DNA of 64,000 nt from Oscillospiraceae bacterium (GTDB lineage: Bacteria; Bacillota; Clostridia; Oscillospirales; Acutalibacteraceae). The notes under the pieces were generated by a model, which searched no databases, was not told where the DNA came from, and was given only the letters and a program-made list of their open reading frames with translations. Position numbers and translations under genes: made by a program. The DNA lies in NCBI GenBank assembly GCA_015066225.1, contig SVOT01000001.1:186001-250000 (forward strand). The letters run 5' to 3'. Below, in pieces: positions 16,990 to 26,551 of this stretch (its first letter is position 1; each line of letters begins with the position of its first letter).

Positions 16990-18120
16990 TTATATTCTTT
17001 TGTCTAAAACATCAACGTATTTATTTTTAAATTCAGAGAAGGTTCCGTTATCTAACTCGTCTCTGATTCTTTTCATCAGGTTATTATAAAAATAAAGGTT
17101 ATGAGTTACTGCCAATCTCATGGCAAGCACTTCTTTCGCTTTGAAAAGGTGATGTAAATATGCCCTGGAAAATTTCTGACAGGTCGGGCAATTACACTCT
17201 ACATCAATAGGTGAATCATCGGTAGCATATTTAGCGTTGTTCATATTAATTATACCGTTCCACGTAAACAAATGCCCATGTCGAGCGTTACGGCTTGGCA
17301 TAACACAGTCGAATAAATCAACACCCCTGCTGACACCCTCAATGATGTTGCCCGGTGTACCGACGCCCATAAGATAACGAATTTTATCTTTAGGTGCGAA
17401 GGGTTCAACAGCAGAAATGATTCTGTACATATCCTCCTTAGGCTCACCAACAGCAAGACCACCGATAGCATAACCGTCCAAATCAAGCTCTGCGATTTCT
17501 TTCATATGCTCAACACGCAAATCATCAAACGTTGCCCCTTGGTTAATACCGAACAAAAGCTGATTCGGGTTGGTTGCACTCCCCGATTCATTCAGATTTT
17601 TCATTTCAATCCGGCATCTTTTGAGCCAACGTGTAGTTCTTGCAATTGATTCTTTGGCATATTTATATTCAGCGGGATTTTTCACACATTCATCAAAAGC
17701 CATAGCTATTGTTGAACCAAGATTAGATTGAATCCGCATACTTTCTTCCGGTCCCATAAAGATTTTTTTACCATCAATATGAGAATTGAAGGTAACGCCC
17801 TCTTCTTTGATTTTTCTTAAACCTGCCAAGGAAAAAACTTGAAATCCACCGCTGTCTGTAAGAATAGGTCCGCTCCAGCCGGTAAATTTATGAAGACCTC
17901 CAAGATCTTTTATTAGCTTGTCACCGGGTCTCACGTGAAGATGATAGGTATTGCAAAGCTGAACCTGGCAGTCAATTTCTTTTAAATCATAAGCAGAAAG
18001 ACCGCCTTTGATTGCCGCACAGGTGGCAACGTTCTGAAAAGCAGGCGTCTGAACAACGCCGTGAACTGTGTGAAATTCACCGCGACGTGCAGTCCCCTCA
18101 GTTTTTAGAAGTTTAAACAT
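16990..18120 (-). CDS. tgt: Queuine tRNA-ribosyltransferase (Tgt)
   Basis: A 376-residue enzyme exchanging guanine-34 for preQ1 in GUN-anticodon tRNAs. Motifs: DSGGFQVFSL with the catalytic-site Asp, GINQGATFDDLR, CVMPSRNARHG with the nucleophilic Asp just before (LFDCVMP), and the zinc site CNCPTCQ plus H in YLHHLF. Full family length. AAGGAG lies 7 bp before the ATG. Twenty-five base pairs after queA, with which it forms the classical queA-tgt queuosine pair. Confidence 0.95.
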   Translation of the reverse strand: MFKLLKTEGTARRGEFHTVHGVVQTPAFQNVATCAAIKGGLSAYDLKEIDCQVQLCNTYHLHVRPGDKLIKDLGGLHKFTGWSGPILTDSGGFQVFSLAGLRKIKEEGVTFNSHIDGKKIFMGPEESMRIQSNLGSTIAMAFDECVKNPAEYKYAKESIARTTRWLKRCRIEMKNLNESGSATNPNQLLFGINQGATFDDLRVEHMKEIAELDLDGYAIGGLAVGEPKEDMYRIISAVEPFAPKDKIRYLMGVGTPGNIIEGVSRGVDLFDCVMPSRNARHGHLFTWNGIINMNNAKYATDDSPIDVECNCPTCQKFSRAYLHHLFKAKEVLAMRLAVTHNLYFYNNLMKRIRDELDNGTFSEFKNKYVDVLDKRI

Positions 18121-18145
18121 AAATACTCCTTATTAGTTAAATAAA

Positions 18146-19177
18146 TTAAACGATAAGCATTGCGTCGCCAAAGGAAAAAAATCTGTATTTTTCCTCTACC
18201 GCTGTTTTATACGCAAAAAGCGTTTTATTGTAGCCATAGAAAGCAGAAACAAGCATAATTAACGTGCTTTCAGGTAAATGGAAATTAGTCAGAAGACCGT
18301 CGATGCACTTAAAGCTATAACCGGGATAAATAAATATATCTGTCATTCTTTCATCCTCGCAGATTTCACCACGAAAGGTTGCACATGATTCGAGCGTTCT
18401 GCAGCTTGTTGTTCCTACAGCGATAACTCTGCCGCCGTTTTTCTTTGTTCTGTTAATCAAGTCCGCAGTTTCTTGGGGCAAAAAATAGTGTTCAGAATGC
18501 ATTAAATGGTCTTCTATGCGCTCTGCTTTTACCGGGCGAAACGTACCCAAACCAACGTGAAGCGTAACGTAACCGATATTTACACCTTTTGCTTTTAGTT
18601 TTTCTAAAATCTCATTTGTAAAATGCAAACCGGCAGTTGGTGCGGCTGCAGAGCCGAGCTCCTTTGAATACACTGTCTGATAACGTTCTTTATCCTGCAG
18701 TTCTTCTGTAATATAGTGAGGAAGCGGCATCTCGCCGATTTTATCAAGAATATTAAAAATGTTGTCATTTTTATCATATATGAAACGGATAATTCTATTA
18801 CCGTTATCAAGAACACCTTCAACCTTAGCAGTTAATATACCGCCACCAAAAGTAAATTCCGTGCCCTCTTTCGCCCTTTTACCGGGACCCGCAAGTGTTT
18901 CCCATACATTAGTTTCAATTTGCTTTAATAACAAAAACTCAACGACAGCACCTGTCCCGTTCTTTGTACCGTAAATTCGAGCAGGAAGTACACGCGTGTT
19001 ATTAAGAATAAGACAATCACCGGCTTTTAAATAATCACATATATCGTAAAAATGCTTATGCTCAATTTCGGTACTTTCTTTAGAAAGCACCATCAGCCTT
19101 GAACTGTCTCTCGGCTCCAAGGGATGTTGGGCAATGAGAGATTCTGGTAAATCATAGAAAAAATCAGACTTGTTCAT
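18146..19177 (-). CDS. queA: S-adenosylmethionine:tRNA ribosyltransferase-isomerase (QueA)
   Basis: A 343-residue enzyme that moves the ribosyl part of SAM to preQ1-tRNA, giving epoxyqueuosine. Typical segments: [19 protein letters not shown] at the N-terminus, [29 protein letters not shown] and [19 protein letters not shown]. Length is normal. RBS AGAGGA. First gene of the leftward queA-tgt pair, diverging from asd. Confidence 0.95.
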   Translation of the reverse strand: MNKSDFFYDLPESLIAQHPLEPRDSSRLMVLSKESTEIEHKHFYDICDYLKAGDCLILNNTRVLPARIYGTKNGTGAVVEFLLLKQIETNVWETLAGPGKRAKEGTEFTFGGGILTAKVEGVLDNGNRIIRFIYDKNDNIFNILDKIGEMPLPHYITEELQDKERYQTVYSKELGSAAAPTAGLHFTNEILEKLKAKGVNIGYVTLHVGLGTFRPVKAERIEDHLMHSEHYFLPQETADLINRTKKNGGRVIAVGTTSCRTLESCATFRGEICEDERMTDIFIYPGYSFKCIDGLLTNFHLPESTLIMLVSAFYGYNKTLFAYKTAVEEKYRFFSFGDAMLIV

Positions 19178-19208
19178 ATTTATTCCTCTATAAATTAACT
19201 AAAAAAGA

Positions 19209-19237
19209 TTGACTTAACTTTTCATTAATGGTATTAT
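19209..19237 (+). promoter_or_regulatory. SigA-type promoter for asd-dapA-dapB
   Basis: TTGACT, 17-bp spacer, TATTAT; start near 19244, leaving a leader of about 75 nt. No lysine-riboswitch pattern is evident in this short leader. Confidence 0.6.
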
Positions 19238-19319
19238 ATATAATCGTTAAAAAGCGGAATATATTATAAAACATTTGCTTCGCATTTACAAGTATTATTT
19301 TAAAATACGGAGGTTACTT

Positions 19320-20402
19320 ATGAAAAAGTACAAAGTTGGTATTATCGGTGCAACAGGTATGGTTGGTCAGAGATTTGCACTTTTGCTTGCAGATCACCCG
19401 TGGTATGACGTAACAGTTCTTGCCGCCTCATCACGTTCTGCCGGTCAGAGCTACAAAGAGGCACTTGGCAACCGTTGGTGCATGGAAGAACCCACACCGG
19501 CAAAATATCTTGATATGACAGTTCTTGATGCAGAAAAAGACATTGAAAAAATTGCTTCTGAAGTTGATTTTGTTTTCTGCGCCGTTAACCTTTCAAAAGC
19601 AGAAACAAAAGAGCTTGAAGAAAAATATGCTAAGGCTGAATGTCCCGTTGTTTCCAACAACAGCGCACACAGAATGACTGCAGACGTTCCTATGGTTGTT
19701 CCGGAGCTTAACCCCGAGCATATTGAAGTCATTCATTCCCAGAGAAAGCGTCTCGGCACAAAAAGAGGCTTCATTGCAGTTAAGTCAAACTGCTCTTTGC
19801 AGTCTTACGTTCCCGCTCTCTTCCCTCTTCACGATAAATACACGGTTAAGGACGTTGTAGTTTGTACATATCAGGCAATCTCAGGCGCAGGCAAAACTTT
19901 TGAAAGATGGCCCGAAATGGTAGACAACGTTATCCCCTTTATCGGTGGTGAAGAAGAAAAGAGTGAGAAAGAGCCCCTCAAGCTCTGGGGTAAAATCGTT
20001 GGTGACGAAATTGTTTCTGCAACCGAGCCGCACTTTACAGCTCAGTGTATTCGTGTTCCCGTTTCCGACGGTCATATGGGTGCTGTTTTCGTAAGATTCG
20101 AAAACAAGCCTGAAAAAGAAGAAATGATTGAAATGTGGAAGAATTTCAAGGGCAGAGCACAGGAGCTCGACCTCCCCTCTGCTCCCAAGCAGTTCCTTCA
20201 CTATTTTGAAGAGGATAACATGCCTCAGACAAAGCTTCACAGAAACCTTGAAAACGGTATGGCTGTTTCTATTGGTCGTCTTCGTGAAGATACACAGTAT
20301 GATTATAAATTCGTATGCCTTGCACACAACACTCTTCGTGGTGCTGCGGGTGGTGCTGTTCTTCTTGCAGAGCTTCTTTGTGCAGAAGGCTATATGGATT
20401 AA
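19320..20402 (+). CDS. asd: Aspartate-semialdehyde dehydrogenase
   Basis: A 360-residue NADP-linked enzyme reducing aspartyl-phosphate to aspartate semialdehyde, branch point to lysine/diaminopimelate and threonine/methionine. GATGMVGQRF is the nucleotide-binding loop, KSNCSLQSY holds the catalytic cysteine, and the histidine is probably in RVPVSDGHMG. NNSAHRMTADVPMVVPELN resembles the archaeal/fungal-type Asd. The start ATG 19320, 6 bp after CGGAGG, replaces the track's 19275. Followed at 26 bp by dapA. Confidence 0.93.
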   Translation: MKKYKVGIIGATGMVGQRFALLLADHPWYDVTVLAASSRSAGQSYKEALGNRWCMEEPTPAKYLDMTVLDAEKDIEKIASEVDFVFCAVNLSKAETKELEEKYAKAECPVVSNNSAHRMTADVPMVVPELNPEHIEVIHSQRKRLGTKRGFIAVKSNCSLQSYVPALFPLHDKYTVKDVVVCTYQAISGAGKTFERWPEMVDNVIPFIGGEEEKSEKEPLKLWGKIVGDEIVSATEPHFTAQCIRVPVSDGHMGAVFVRFENKPEKEEMIEMWKNFKGRAQELDLPSAPKQFLHYFEEDNMPQTKLHRNLENGMAVSIGRLREDTQYDYKFVCLAHNTLRGAAGGAVLLAELLCAEGYMD

Positions 20403-20428
20403 TAATATATTAAATGGAGGTTTTCGCT

Positions 20429-21319
20429 GTGAAAAAACCGATTTTCACGGGTGCCGGTGTTGCAATTGTAACACCTTTTAAAGGCGAGGATTTAAAAATC
20501 AACTTCTCTCTTTTTGAGGAGATAATCGAAAACCAGATACAAAACGGAACAGATGCGATTGTAGTTTGCGGAACAACAGGTGAAAAATCCACACTTGTTT
20601 ACGATGAACACGTTGAAGCTATCCGTACAGCTGTACGTGTTACAAACGGCAGAATTCCTGTTATTGCAGGAACAGGCAGTAATGACACTGTTCATGCAGT
20701 AAAGCTCTCAAACGACGCTGAAAAATGCGGAGTTGACGGTCTTCTTATGGTAACCCCCTACTACAACAAAGCTTCTCAGGACGGACTTATAGAGTCATAT
20801 ACCTATATCGAAAAACGTGTTTCAACACCTATTATTCTTTATAACGTACCCTCAAGAACAGGGGTTAATATTAAACCTGAGACTTATCTTGAACTATCAA
20901 AGCTCCCGCTTATAAACGGTGCAAAGGAAGCCAGCGGTGATATATCTGCTTTTGCAAAAACCGTTGCACTTTGTGGTGATAATCTTAATTTTTATTCAGG
21001 TAACGATGACCAGATTACAGCCTTCACCGCTTTGGGGGCAAAAGGTGTTATTTCTGTTCTTTCAAACATAGCTCCGAAGCTTGCACATAATATTGCTATG
21101 CTGGGTATTGAAGGAAAAACCGAAGAAAGCGCAAAGCTGCAGCTTGAATATATTGATTTATGCAATGCTCTTTTCTGTGATGTTAATCCCATCCCCGTCA
21201 AAGCAGCTATGTGTATGATGGGAATTGACGTGGGAAGATGCAGAATGCCTCTTTCCCCTCTTAATGAAGCTAACACTAAGCTTCTTGAGTCTGTTCTAAA
21301 AAAACACAATATGATATAA
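20429..21319 (+). CDS. dapA: 4-hydroxy-tetrahydrodipicolinate synthase
   Basis: A 296-residue class I aldolase joining pyruvate and aspartate semialdehyde. VVCGTTGEKSTL, YYNKASQDGL, YNVPSRTGVNI and the Schiff-base lysine in NGAKEASGD are all present; the arginine of the active site is in the VPSRTG segment. GTG 20429 is chosen, since GGAGG at 20416-20420 overlaps the upstream ATG 20414 used in the track. Lies between asd and dapB; a second family member is at 29521. Confidence 0.93.
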   Translation: MKKPIFTGAGVAIVTPFKGEDLKINFSLFEEIIENQIQNGTDAIVVCGTTGEKSTLVYDEHVEAIRTAVRVTNGRIPVIAGTGSNDTVHAVKLSNDAEKCGVDGLLMVTPYYNKASQDGLIESYTYIEKRVSTPIILYNVPSRTGVNIKPETYLELSKLPLINGAKEASGDISAFAKTVALCGDNLNFYSGNDDQITAFTALGAKGVISVLSNIAPKLAHNIAMLGIEGKTEESAKLQLEYIDLCNALFCDVNPIPVKAAMCMMGIDVGRCRMPLSPLNEANTKLLESVLKKHNMI

Positions 21320-21324
21320 TTTGC

Positions 21325-21344
21325 GGGACGGATTTTTCCGTCCC
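21325..21344 (+). other. Intercistronic hairpin between dapA and dapB
   Basis: GGGACGGA / TCCGTCCC with a TTTT loop, without a following T-run. It may moderate transcription or protect the mRNA end ahead of dapB. Confidence 0.5.
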
Positions 21345-21372
21345 ATAACACTAAATAAAGGAAGTAAATTTT

Positions 21373-22125
21373 ATGACAAGAATACTTTTAAGCGGTTGTT
21401 GCGGCAAAATGGGCAGAAATGTCATTAGCATCGTTAACGAACGCAAGGATTGCGAAATAGTTGCAGGCATAGATATTGTTGATGACTCATCAATCGGTTT
21501 TCCAATTTTCCAAAGCTACGACGAGGTAGAGATCAAAGCAGACGTAATTATAGATTTTTCCAACCCCTCTTTACTTCCCGATATGCTTTCTTTTGCCGAA
21601 AAGAATAACACTGCCGTTGTTCTTGCAACAACCGGTCTTAACGAAGAACAAATTAAAAGTGTTGAAAACGTCTCTGAAAAGGTTCCCGTATTTTTTTCAT
21701 ACAATATGTCAATCGGTGTTAGCCTTCTTTGTGAAATATCAAAAACAGTTGCAAAGGTACTGGGAAATGGTTTTGACGTTGAAATTATCGAAGCTCACCA
21801 CAACAAAAAAATTGACGCACCAAGCGGTACGGCAATAATGTTAGGTAATGCTGTTAAAGAAGAACTTCCCGACCACTACTTTGAATATGACCGTTTTTCA
21901 AAAAGGCAAAAAAGAGAAGCAAATGAAATCGGCATTCATTCAATTCGCGGTGGCACAATAGTTGGCGAACATCAGGTTGTTTTCGCGGGAAACGACGAGA
22001 TATTAACCTTGAGCCACAGTGCTCGTTCAAGAGCAATTTTTGCGACAGGTGCAGTTAATGCCGCTGTTTTCATCGCAGAAAAAGAAAACGGTATGTTCAA
22101 TATGTCAGATTTAATAAACGGATAA
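21373..22125 (+). CDS. dapB: 4-hydroxy-tetrahydrodipicolinate reductase
   Basis: A 250-residue NAD(P)H-dependent enzyme following DapA. GCCGKMGRNV is the nucleotide loop; IIEAHHNKKIDAPSGTA contains the catalytic histidines and lysine. SIRGGTIVGEHQVVFAG is the conserved substrate-site stretch. RBS AAGGAAG. Last gene of asd-dapA-dapB, ended by the strong hairpin at 22127. Confidence 0.95.
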   Translation: MTRILLSGCCGKMGRNVISIVNERKDCEIVAGIDIVDDSSIGFPIFQSYDEVEIKADVIIDFSNPSLLPDMLSFAEKNNTAVVLATTGLNEEQIKSVENVSEKVPVFFSYNMSIGVSLLCEISKTVAKVLGNGFDVEIIEAHHNKKIDAPSGTAIMLGNAVKEELPDHYFEYDRFSKRQKREANEIGIHSIRGGTIVGEHQVVFAGNDEILTLSHSARSRAIFATGAVNAAVFIAEKENGMFNMSDLING

Positions 22126-22126
22126 A

Positions 22127-22160
22127 TTAAGCGGTAGATACAGTTGTATCTACCGCTTAA
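22127..22160. terminator. Bidirectional terminator between dapB and pcrA
   Basis: Sixteen-base complementary arms TTAAGCGGTAGATACA / TGTATCTACCGCTTAA with T-rich flanks on both sides. It can serve both converging genes. Confidence 0.85.
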
Positions 22161-22163
22161 TTT

Positions 22164-24584
22164 TTAAAGCTTTGTAAGCTTTGCCATTTTCGCCATTATT
22201 TTTTTTGTTCCGCAAGAATCAAAAGCAATTTCAAGCACCATATCGCCACCAACAGCATTAGCGCCAATAATCAAGCCCTGACCAAAGGTTTTATGCTCTA
22301 CCCTGTCACCAACCTTGAAATCAAGGTTGACTGCGGATTTTGAAGTCGAAGCAGGTTTTGAACCTGAGAACCCACCAAATCCTGAGAACCCGCTTGAGGT
22401 TGCAGTTTTTTTGGGTGCTCCTGCCCTGTTACCAACGCTTGAAGCTGAATAGGTACGTGTATTGCTACCGTAACCACCAAAACTATTAACAGGTTGTTTC
22501 TTTTCTGTTTCTGTTAATTCCTCGGGTATCTCCGCAAGAAATCTTGAAGGTCTTGTAAAGTTTGTATTACCGTAAATCATTCTGGAGTGTGCATTAGTTA
22601 TATATAACTTTTCCTTTGCACGCGTTATACCAACGTAACAAAGACGACGCTCCTCCTCCAGCTCACTCGGGTCATACATTACTTGGTTACCGGGGAAAAG
22701 CCCCTCCTCCATACCAACAATGAAAACAACCGGGAATTCCAGTCCTTTTGCAGAATGAAGCGTCATAAGAACAACAACCTCATCCTTTTCATCAAGATTG
22801 TCGAGATCGGTTGTTAACGCAATCTCTTCCAAAAAGCCGCTGAGAGAAGCTTCTTCACCGTTATTATCCATATAATCAACTAATCCGTTAAGAAGCTCAA
22901 AAACGTCAGATTTGCGTTCTTCTGCTGTTTCTCTGTCAGCGTCAAGTGACTCCATATATCCGCTGTCATTGATAACATCAATAAAGAACTCTTTAATATC
23001 CTTTTCTTCTAACGAAGCGGCAAAGCCTTTAATTAACGTGGCAAATTCCATTAATTTTGATGCACTTCGGGAAAGAATGGGGTACTCATTGGCGTTAGAG
23101 ATAACTTCAAATAAACTAAGACCCAAGCTGTCTGCAATCTGCATAGCATTATTAATCGTTGTGTCACCAATTCCCCTTTTAGGTTCATTAATAATTCGTT
23201 TTAATCTTACGGTATCAGAGGGATTTGTTATAACAGACAAATAAGCCATTACGTCTTTAATATGCTTTCTGTCATAGAACTTAAATCCACCGATGACCTT
23301 ATATTTTATTCTGCCGTTTGTAAGAGCATTTTCAATGCTCCTTGATTGGTTATTTGTTCTGTATAAAATAGCAATGTCCGAGGGCTTGTACTTACTTGAA
23401 ACGTTAATAAAATTATATATTTCATCAGCTACAAAGCGACCCTCTTCACGCTCATCTGCCAGGGTGCGGACCTTAATTTTGTCACCGCCATCCTTCTCTG
23501 TCCAGAGAGTTTTACCCTTTCTGCCCCTGTTATTTTTAATAACGGCATTAGCGGCATCGAGAATAACAGAAGTTGAGCGGTAGTTTTGCTCAAGTCTTAT
23601 AACCTTTGTATCATCATACTGATTCTCGAAAGAAAGAATATTCTCGATTGTAGCACCTCTGAACTTATAGATACTCTGGTCATCGTCACCAACAACACAA
23701 ATATTGTTGTATCCGCCTGCAAGAAGAGAAGTGAAAATATATTGCGCGTGGTTAGTGTCCTGATACTCATCAACCATAACGTATCTGAATTTTCTCTGAT
23801 AATACTCCAGTATATCGGGATTTTCTTTCAAAAGCTTTACGGCATTGACAATAATATCATCAAAATCCATTGCATCAGCTTTTTTCAGGCGTTCCTCGTA
23901 TTTATAATATGCCTGAGCAATCAGTTTTTTATTAACATCAAAGGGTGTTAAAGAATTTTCGTAATCCTCAGGCGTCATTAAAGAATCTTTTGCCTTGCTG
24001 ATTTCTGATAAAACAAGCTTCGGAGGCAATCTTTTTTCATCAATGTCAAGAGAACGCAAAACATCCTTCATAACTCTTCTTGAATCATCTGTATCATAAA
24101 TAGTAAAATGCTTTGAAAAACCGATTCTGTCGCAATCACGGCGAAGAATACGAACACAGCAGGAGTGAAAGGTGCTTGCCCATACATCATTACCTTTTTC
24201 ACCAAGCATTGCTTCAAGTCGTGCTTTCAACTCGTTAGCGGCTTTATTCGTAAATGTTATAGCAAGAATCTGCCATGGTGCAGGAACATCTACCCCAAGC
24301 ATTCTTTCAAGGTCTGCAGAAAGCTCGCCGCCGTTTTCAATATAATTACGCAAAACCTCTTCATCATTAAAGCTTGGCACTCTGTACGAAAAATCAGAGT
24401 TATAAGCATTACCGTATTTTATCAGATACGCTATTCGGTTAACAAGAACCGTTGTTTTACCGCTACCGGCACCGGCAAGAATAAGAACGGCGCCATTCAC
24501 GGTAAAAACAGCTTCTTTTTGCATATCATTCATTCTTGAAAACTCTTTTTCAATCAGTTTTCTTCTTAATTCGTAGAAACCCAT
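22164..24584 (-). CDS. pcrA: ATP-dependent DNA helicase PcrA/UvrD
   Basis: An 806-residue SF1A 3'-5' helicase of replication and repair. Walker A GAGSGKTT near residue 40, AITFTNKAANELK (motif Ia), VDEYQDTN (motif II), VGDDDQSIYKFRGA (motif III), LEQNYRS (IV), TLHSAKGLEF (V) and VGITRAKEKLYI (VI). The C-terminal 120 residues are Gly/Ser-rich followed by VGDRVEHKTFGQG, the Tudor-like PcrA end that binds RNA polymerase. Last gene of the divIVA-led transcript. Confidence 0.95.
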   Translation of the reverse strand: MGFYELRRKLIEKEFSRMNDMQKEAVFTVNGAVLILAGAGSGKTTVLVNRIAYLIKYGNAYNSDFSYRVPSFNDEEVLRNYIENGGELSADLERMLGVDVPAPWQILAITFTNKAANELKARLEAMLGEKGNDVWASTFHSCCVRILRRDCDRIGFSKHFTIYDTDDSRRVMKDVLRSLDIDEKRLPPKLVLSEISKAKDSLMTPEDYENSLTPFDVNKKLIAQAYYKYEERLKKADAMDFDDIIVNAVKLLKENPDILEYYQRKFRYVMVDEYQDTNHAQYIFTSLLAGGYNNICVVGDDDQSIYKFRGATIENILSFENQYDDTKVIRLEQNYRSTSVILDAANAVIKNNRGRKGKTLWTEKDGGDKIKVRTLADEREEGRFVADEIYNFINVSSKYKPSDIAILYRTNNQSRSIENALTNGRIKYKVIGGFKFYDRKHIKDVMAYLSVITNPSDTVRLKRIINEPKRGIGDTTINNAMQIADSLGLSLFEVISNANEYPILSRSASKLMEFATLIKGFAASLEEKDIKEFFIDVINDSGYMESLDADRETAEERKSDVFELLNGLVDYMDNNGEEASLSGFLEEIALTTDLDNLDEKDEVVVLMTLHSAKGLEFPVVFIVGMEEGLFPGNQVMYDPSELEEERRLCYVGITRAKEKLYITNAHSRMIYGNTNFTRPSRFLAEIPEELTETEKKQPVNSFGGYGSNTRTYSASSVGNRAGAPKKTATSSGFSGFGGFSGSKPASTSKSAVNLDFKVGDRVEHKTFGQGLIIGANAVGGDMVLEIAFDSCGTKKIMAKMAKLTKL

Positions 24585-24585
24585 A

Positions 24586-25140
24586 TCAATTATTTATTAA
24601 TATCCTTTCAATTTGTGAAAAAGTCGTTTTTAACGTTTGGGATAATTCAAATAAAGATGCATAAACTGTGTATCTTAACAACGGCTGTTGCTCAACGCCG
24701 CTAATACAATCCTTGATTTTCTTCTGAATGTAAAAAGATGTGTTTGAGGTAACACTCAAACTCTCGGAACACTCATTTAAAACCTGTTTTTTATTTTTAA
24801 AATCCACTAAAGATGACAACAGCCTTTCTTGCCGTTTTAAAATATCTGCTAAAAGACCGTTGGTTTTTCTGACATCATACCAGAATAGTGAAGAAAACTC
24901 ACTGATAACTCTGATACAATGCATCTGCTCAGTCAGACAATCAGCAATAACATAAATATCATCACGGGATATAGGGGTAATAAATTCGTTACACAGCTGA
25001 TAATTTAATTCTTTCTTTAAAGAAAAAAAGGTCATTCTGCTAAACTCAATGTTTCTGTTGTTTAAAACGTCAGAAAATGCCTTTGAAACGTCATTTGATA
25101 AATCATTTAACATCTTGAAATAGTTATAAGATTTCTTCAA
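24586..25140 (-). CDS. DUF47/PhoU-like protein
   Basis: About 184 residues, all-helical. The segment FITPISRDDIYVIADCLTEQM matches the central signature of DUF47 (family pattern TPxDREDIxxLxxxLD), the PhoU-like proteins that usually accompany low-affinity phosphate (Pit) transporters. No transporter gene is nearby, so the usual partner is missing here. Divergence is high, so function is tentative. The track starts at GTG 25146, but GAGG overlaps it; TTG 25140 has proper spacing. Confidence 0.65.
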   Translation of the reverse strand: MKKSYNYFKMLNDLSNDVSKAFSDVLNNRNIEFSRMTFFSLKKELNYQLCNEFITPISRDDIYVIADCLTEQMHCIRVISEFSSLFWYDVRKTNGLLADILKRQERLLSSLVDFKNKKQVLNECSESLSVTSNTSFYIQKKIKDCISGVEQQPLLRYTVYASLFELSQTLKTTFSQIERILINN

Positions 25141-25147
25141 ATACACC

Positions 25148-25678
25148 TCATAAATTATATAAACTTTTACCCGTTGAATCTATTGCAACAATAACAGGAA
25201 AATCCCTGATTATTAATTTCTTAACCGATTCACATCCAAGATGTGGGAAAGCAACAACCTCACAGGATTCAACACAGCAAGAATACAACGCACCGGCTCC
25301 GCCGATTGCGGCAAAATAAACACATTTATTCTTGATTATGGCATCATAAACGTCTTTGTTGCGGTCGCCTTTACCAATCATTGCCTTTAATCCCAAGGAA
25401 AGTAGCTGTGGGGCAAATACATCCATTCGCGAAGACGTTGTAGGACCAATGCTGCCAACAGCCAAGCCATTCTTTGCAGGAGTGGGTCCGGCATAATAAA
25501 TCACAGTATTTTTGATATCAAAAGGAAGGCTCTCGCCTTCCTTTATCAAATTAATGAAATTCTTATGAGCAGCATCTCTTGCGGTGTATATAGCACCGGA
25601 TAAATAAACCTTGTCACCTGCTGAAAGCGTTTGTGCCCATTCATTAATATTATTTGTATCTAAAAAATATTCACTCAA
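25148..25678 (-). CDS. Fe-S hydro-lyase (class I fumarase/tartrate dehydratase) beta subunit, alone
   Basis: A 176-residue protein matching the beta (C-terminal) part of class I fumarases: AGDKVYLSGAIYTARDAAHK, YYAGPTPAKNGLAVGSIGPTT, RMDVFAPQLLSLGLKAMIGKG. The beta subunit holds part of the active site; the alpha subunit carries the 4Fe-4S cluster. No alpha gene lies next to it or elsewhere in the window, whereas the two are usually adjacent. Start TTG 25678 overlaps the divIVA-like stop (TTGA), a translation-coupled start without a strong ribosome site. Enzyme activity therefore depends on an alpha subunit elsewhere. Confidence 0.85.
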   Translation of the reverse strand: MSEYFLDTNNINEWAQTLSAGDKVYLSGAIYTARDAAHKNFINLIKEGESLPFDIKNTVIYYAGPTPAKNGLAVGSIGPTTSSRMDVFAPQLLSLGLKAMIGKGDRNKDVYDAIIKNKCVYFAAIGGAGALYSCCVESCEVVAFPHLGCESVKKLIIRDFPVIVAIDSTGKSLYNL

Positions 25679-26415
25679 TATTCATCATCGCCTAAATCAG
25701 ATTCTTCCGAAACAGAAACTTCACTTGAAACAACTGCCGTTGGTAATATTTTTTCTGTATAGCCTGTATCAGAAATTAGCGCCTGAGCCGTTTTGCTCAT
25801 ATCACCGGTAAGCACTTTAATACGCAATTCAACCTCTTCAACAGATTTAGTGAAGTTCCTTGCTATTTCACCGATACCTGCAGAAAGATCATCAATCTTA
25901 ATAGCAGTCTCACCGATTGCTTCATAAACAGACTTTGTAACGTCATTAGCTCTTTCGCGCGCAGCTTCAACAAGCTCTTCCGAGTGCGCTCTGGCGTCAA
26001 GCATAGCAACACCCACCTGTCTTTCAAGGTCGCGTTTTTTGTCAAGCTCAGCAACAAGTCGTAAATTCTCAGCCTTGAGTGCATCAATTTCTTCTTGTGC
26101 ACCCTCATTAGCCTCGGCCTTAGAAACACGTTGTGTCAACTCAGTAATTAAATCGTCCTTATCACTCAAAGAACTCTCCAAATTAACAATTTCGGCATTA
26201 AGAGAAGCGTTTTCTGAACGCAATTTACTCAAATCATCAAGCTCATTCTGAAGCTGAGTAAGTTGGGCTGCGAGCTGAGTTTTTTCAGCATTCATTGTCG
26301 CTAAAGCTCTTTCGAGATTACTTTTTTCTGAGAGGACGTTTTCGATAAAACTCATAACGTCGTCTTTTTTAAAGCCACCAAAGGCTGAGGTTCTGAACAA
26401 AACATCATTAGCCAT
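25675..26415 (-). CDS. DivIVA-domain coiled-coil protein
   Basis: A 246-residue protein. The N-terminal FRTSAFGGFKKDDVMSFIE is a DivIVA-type membrane-binding start, followed by about 100 residues of heptad-like coiled coil (LERALATMNAEKTQLAAQL) and an acidic C-terminus. DivIVA proteins sense curved membrane and recruit division, growth or chromosome-anchoring factors. Begins the divIVA-fum-DUF47-pcrA transcript, with a promoter at 26444-26472. Confidence 0.8.
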   Translation of the reverse strand: MANDVLFRTSAFGGFKKDDVMSFIENVLSEKSNLERALATMNAEKTQLAAQLTQLQNELDDLSKLRSENASLNAEIVNLESSLSDKDDLITELTQRVSKAEANEGAQEEIDALKAENLRLVAELDKKRDLERQVGVAMLDARAHSEELVEAARERANDVTKSVYEAIGETAIKIDDLSAGIGEIARNFTKSVEEVELRIKVLTGDMSKTAQALISDTGYTEKILPTAVVSSEVSVSEESDLGDDEY

Positions 26416-26443
26416 ACTTTAACCCCCATTTTTAACTCTAATA

Positions 26444-26472
26444 AGTATAGCAGATAAATTATCATAAAACAA
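26444..26472 (-). promoter_or_regulatory. Putative promoter of the divIVA-like operon
   Basis: Minus strand TTGTTT, 17-bp spacer, TATACT; about 22 bp between the likely start point and ATG 26415. Confidence 0.5.
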
Positions 26473-26551
26473 CAAAAATTTGTTTTTTTTATTTATTTTT
26501 GAGACAATGTGTAGTATAATCTAATAAAAAACAAGTAAAGGTTGTGAACGT

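Noticed and set aside
19244-19320. Lysine riboswitch before asd
   Set aside because: About 75 nt of AT-rich leader without the conserved L-box segments.
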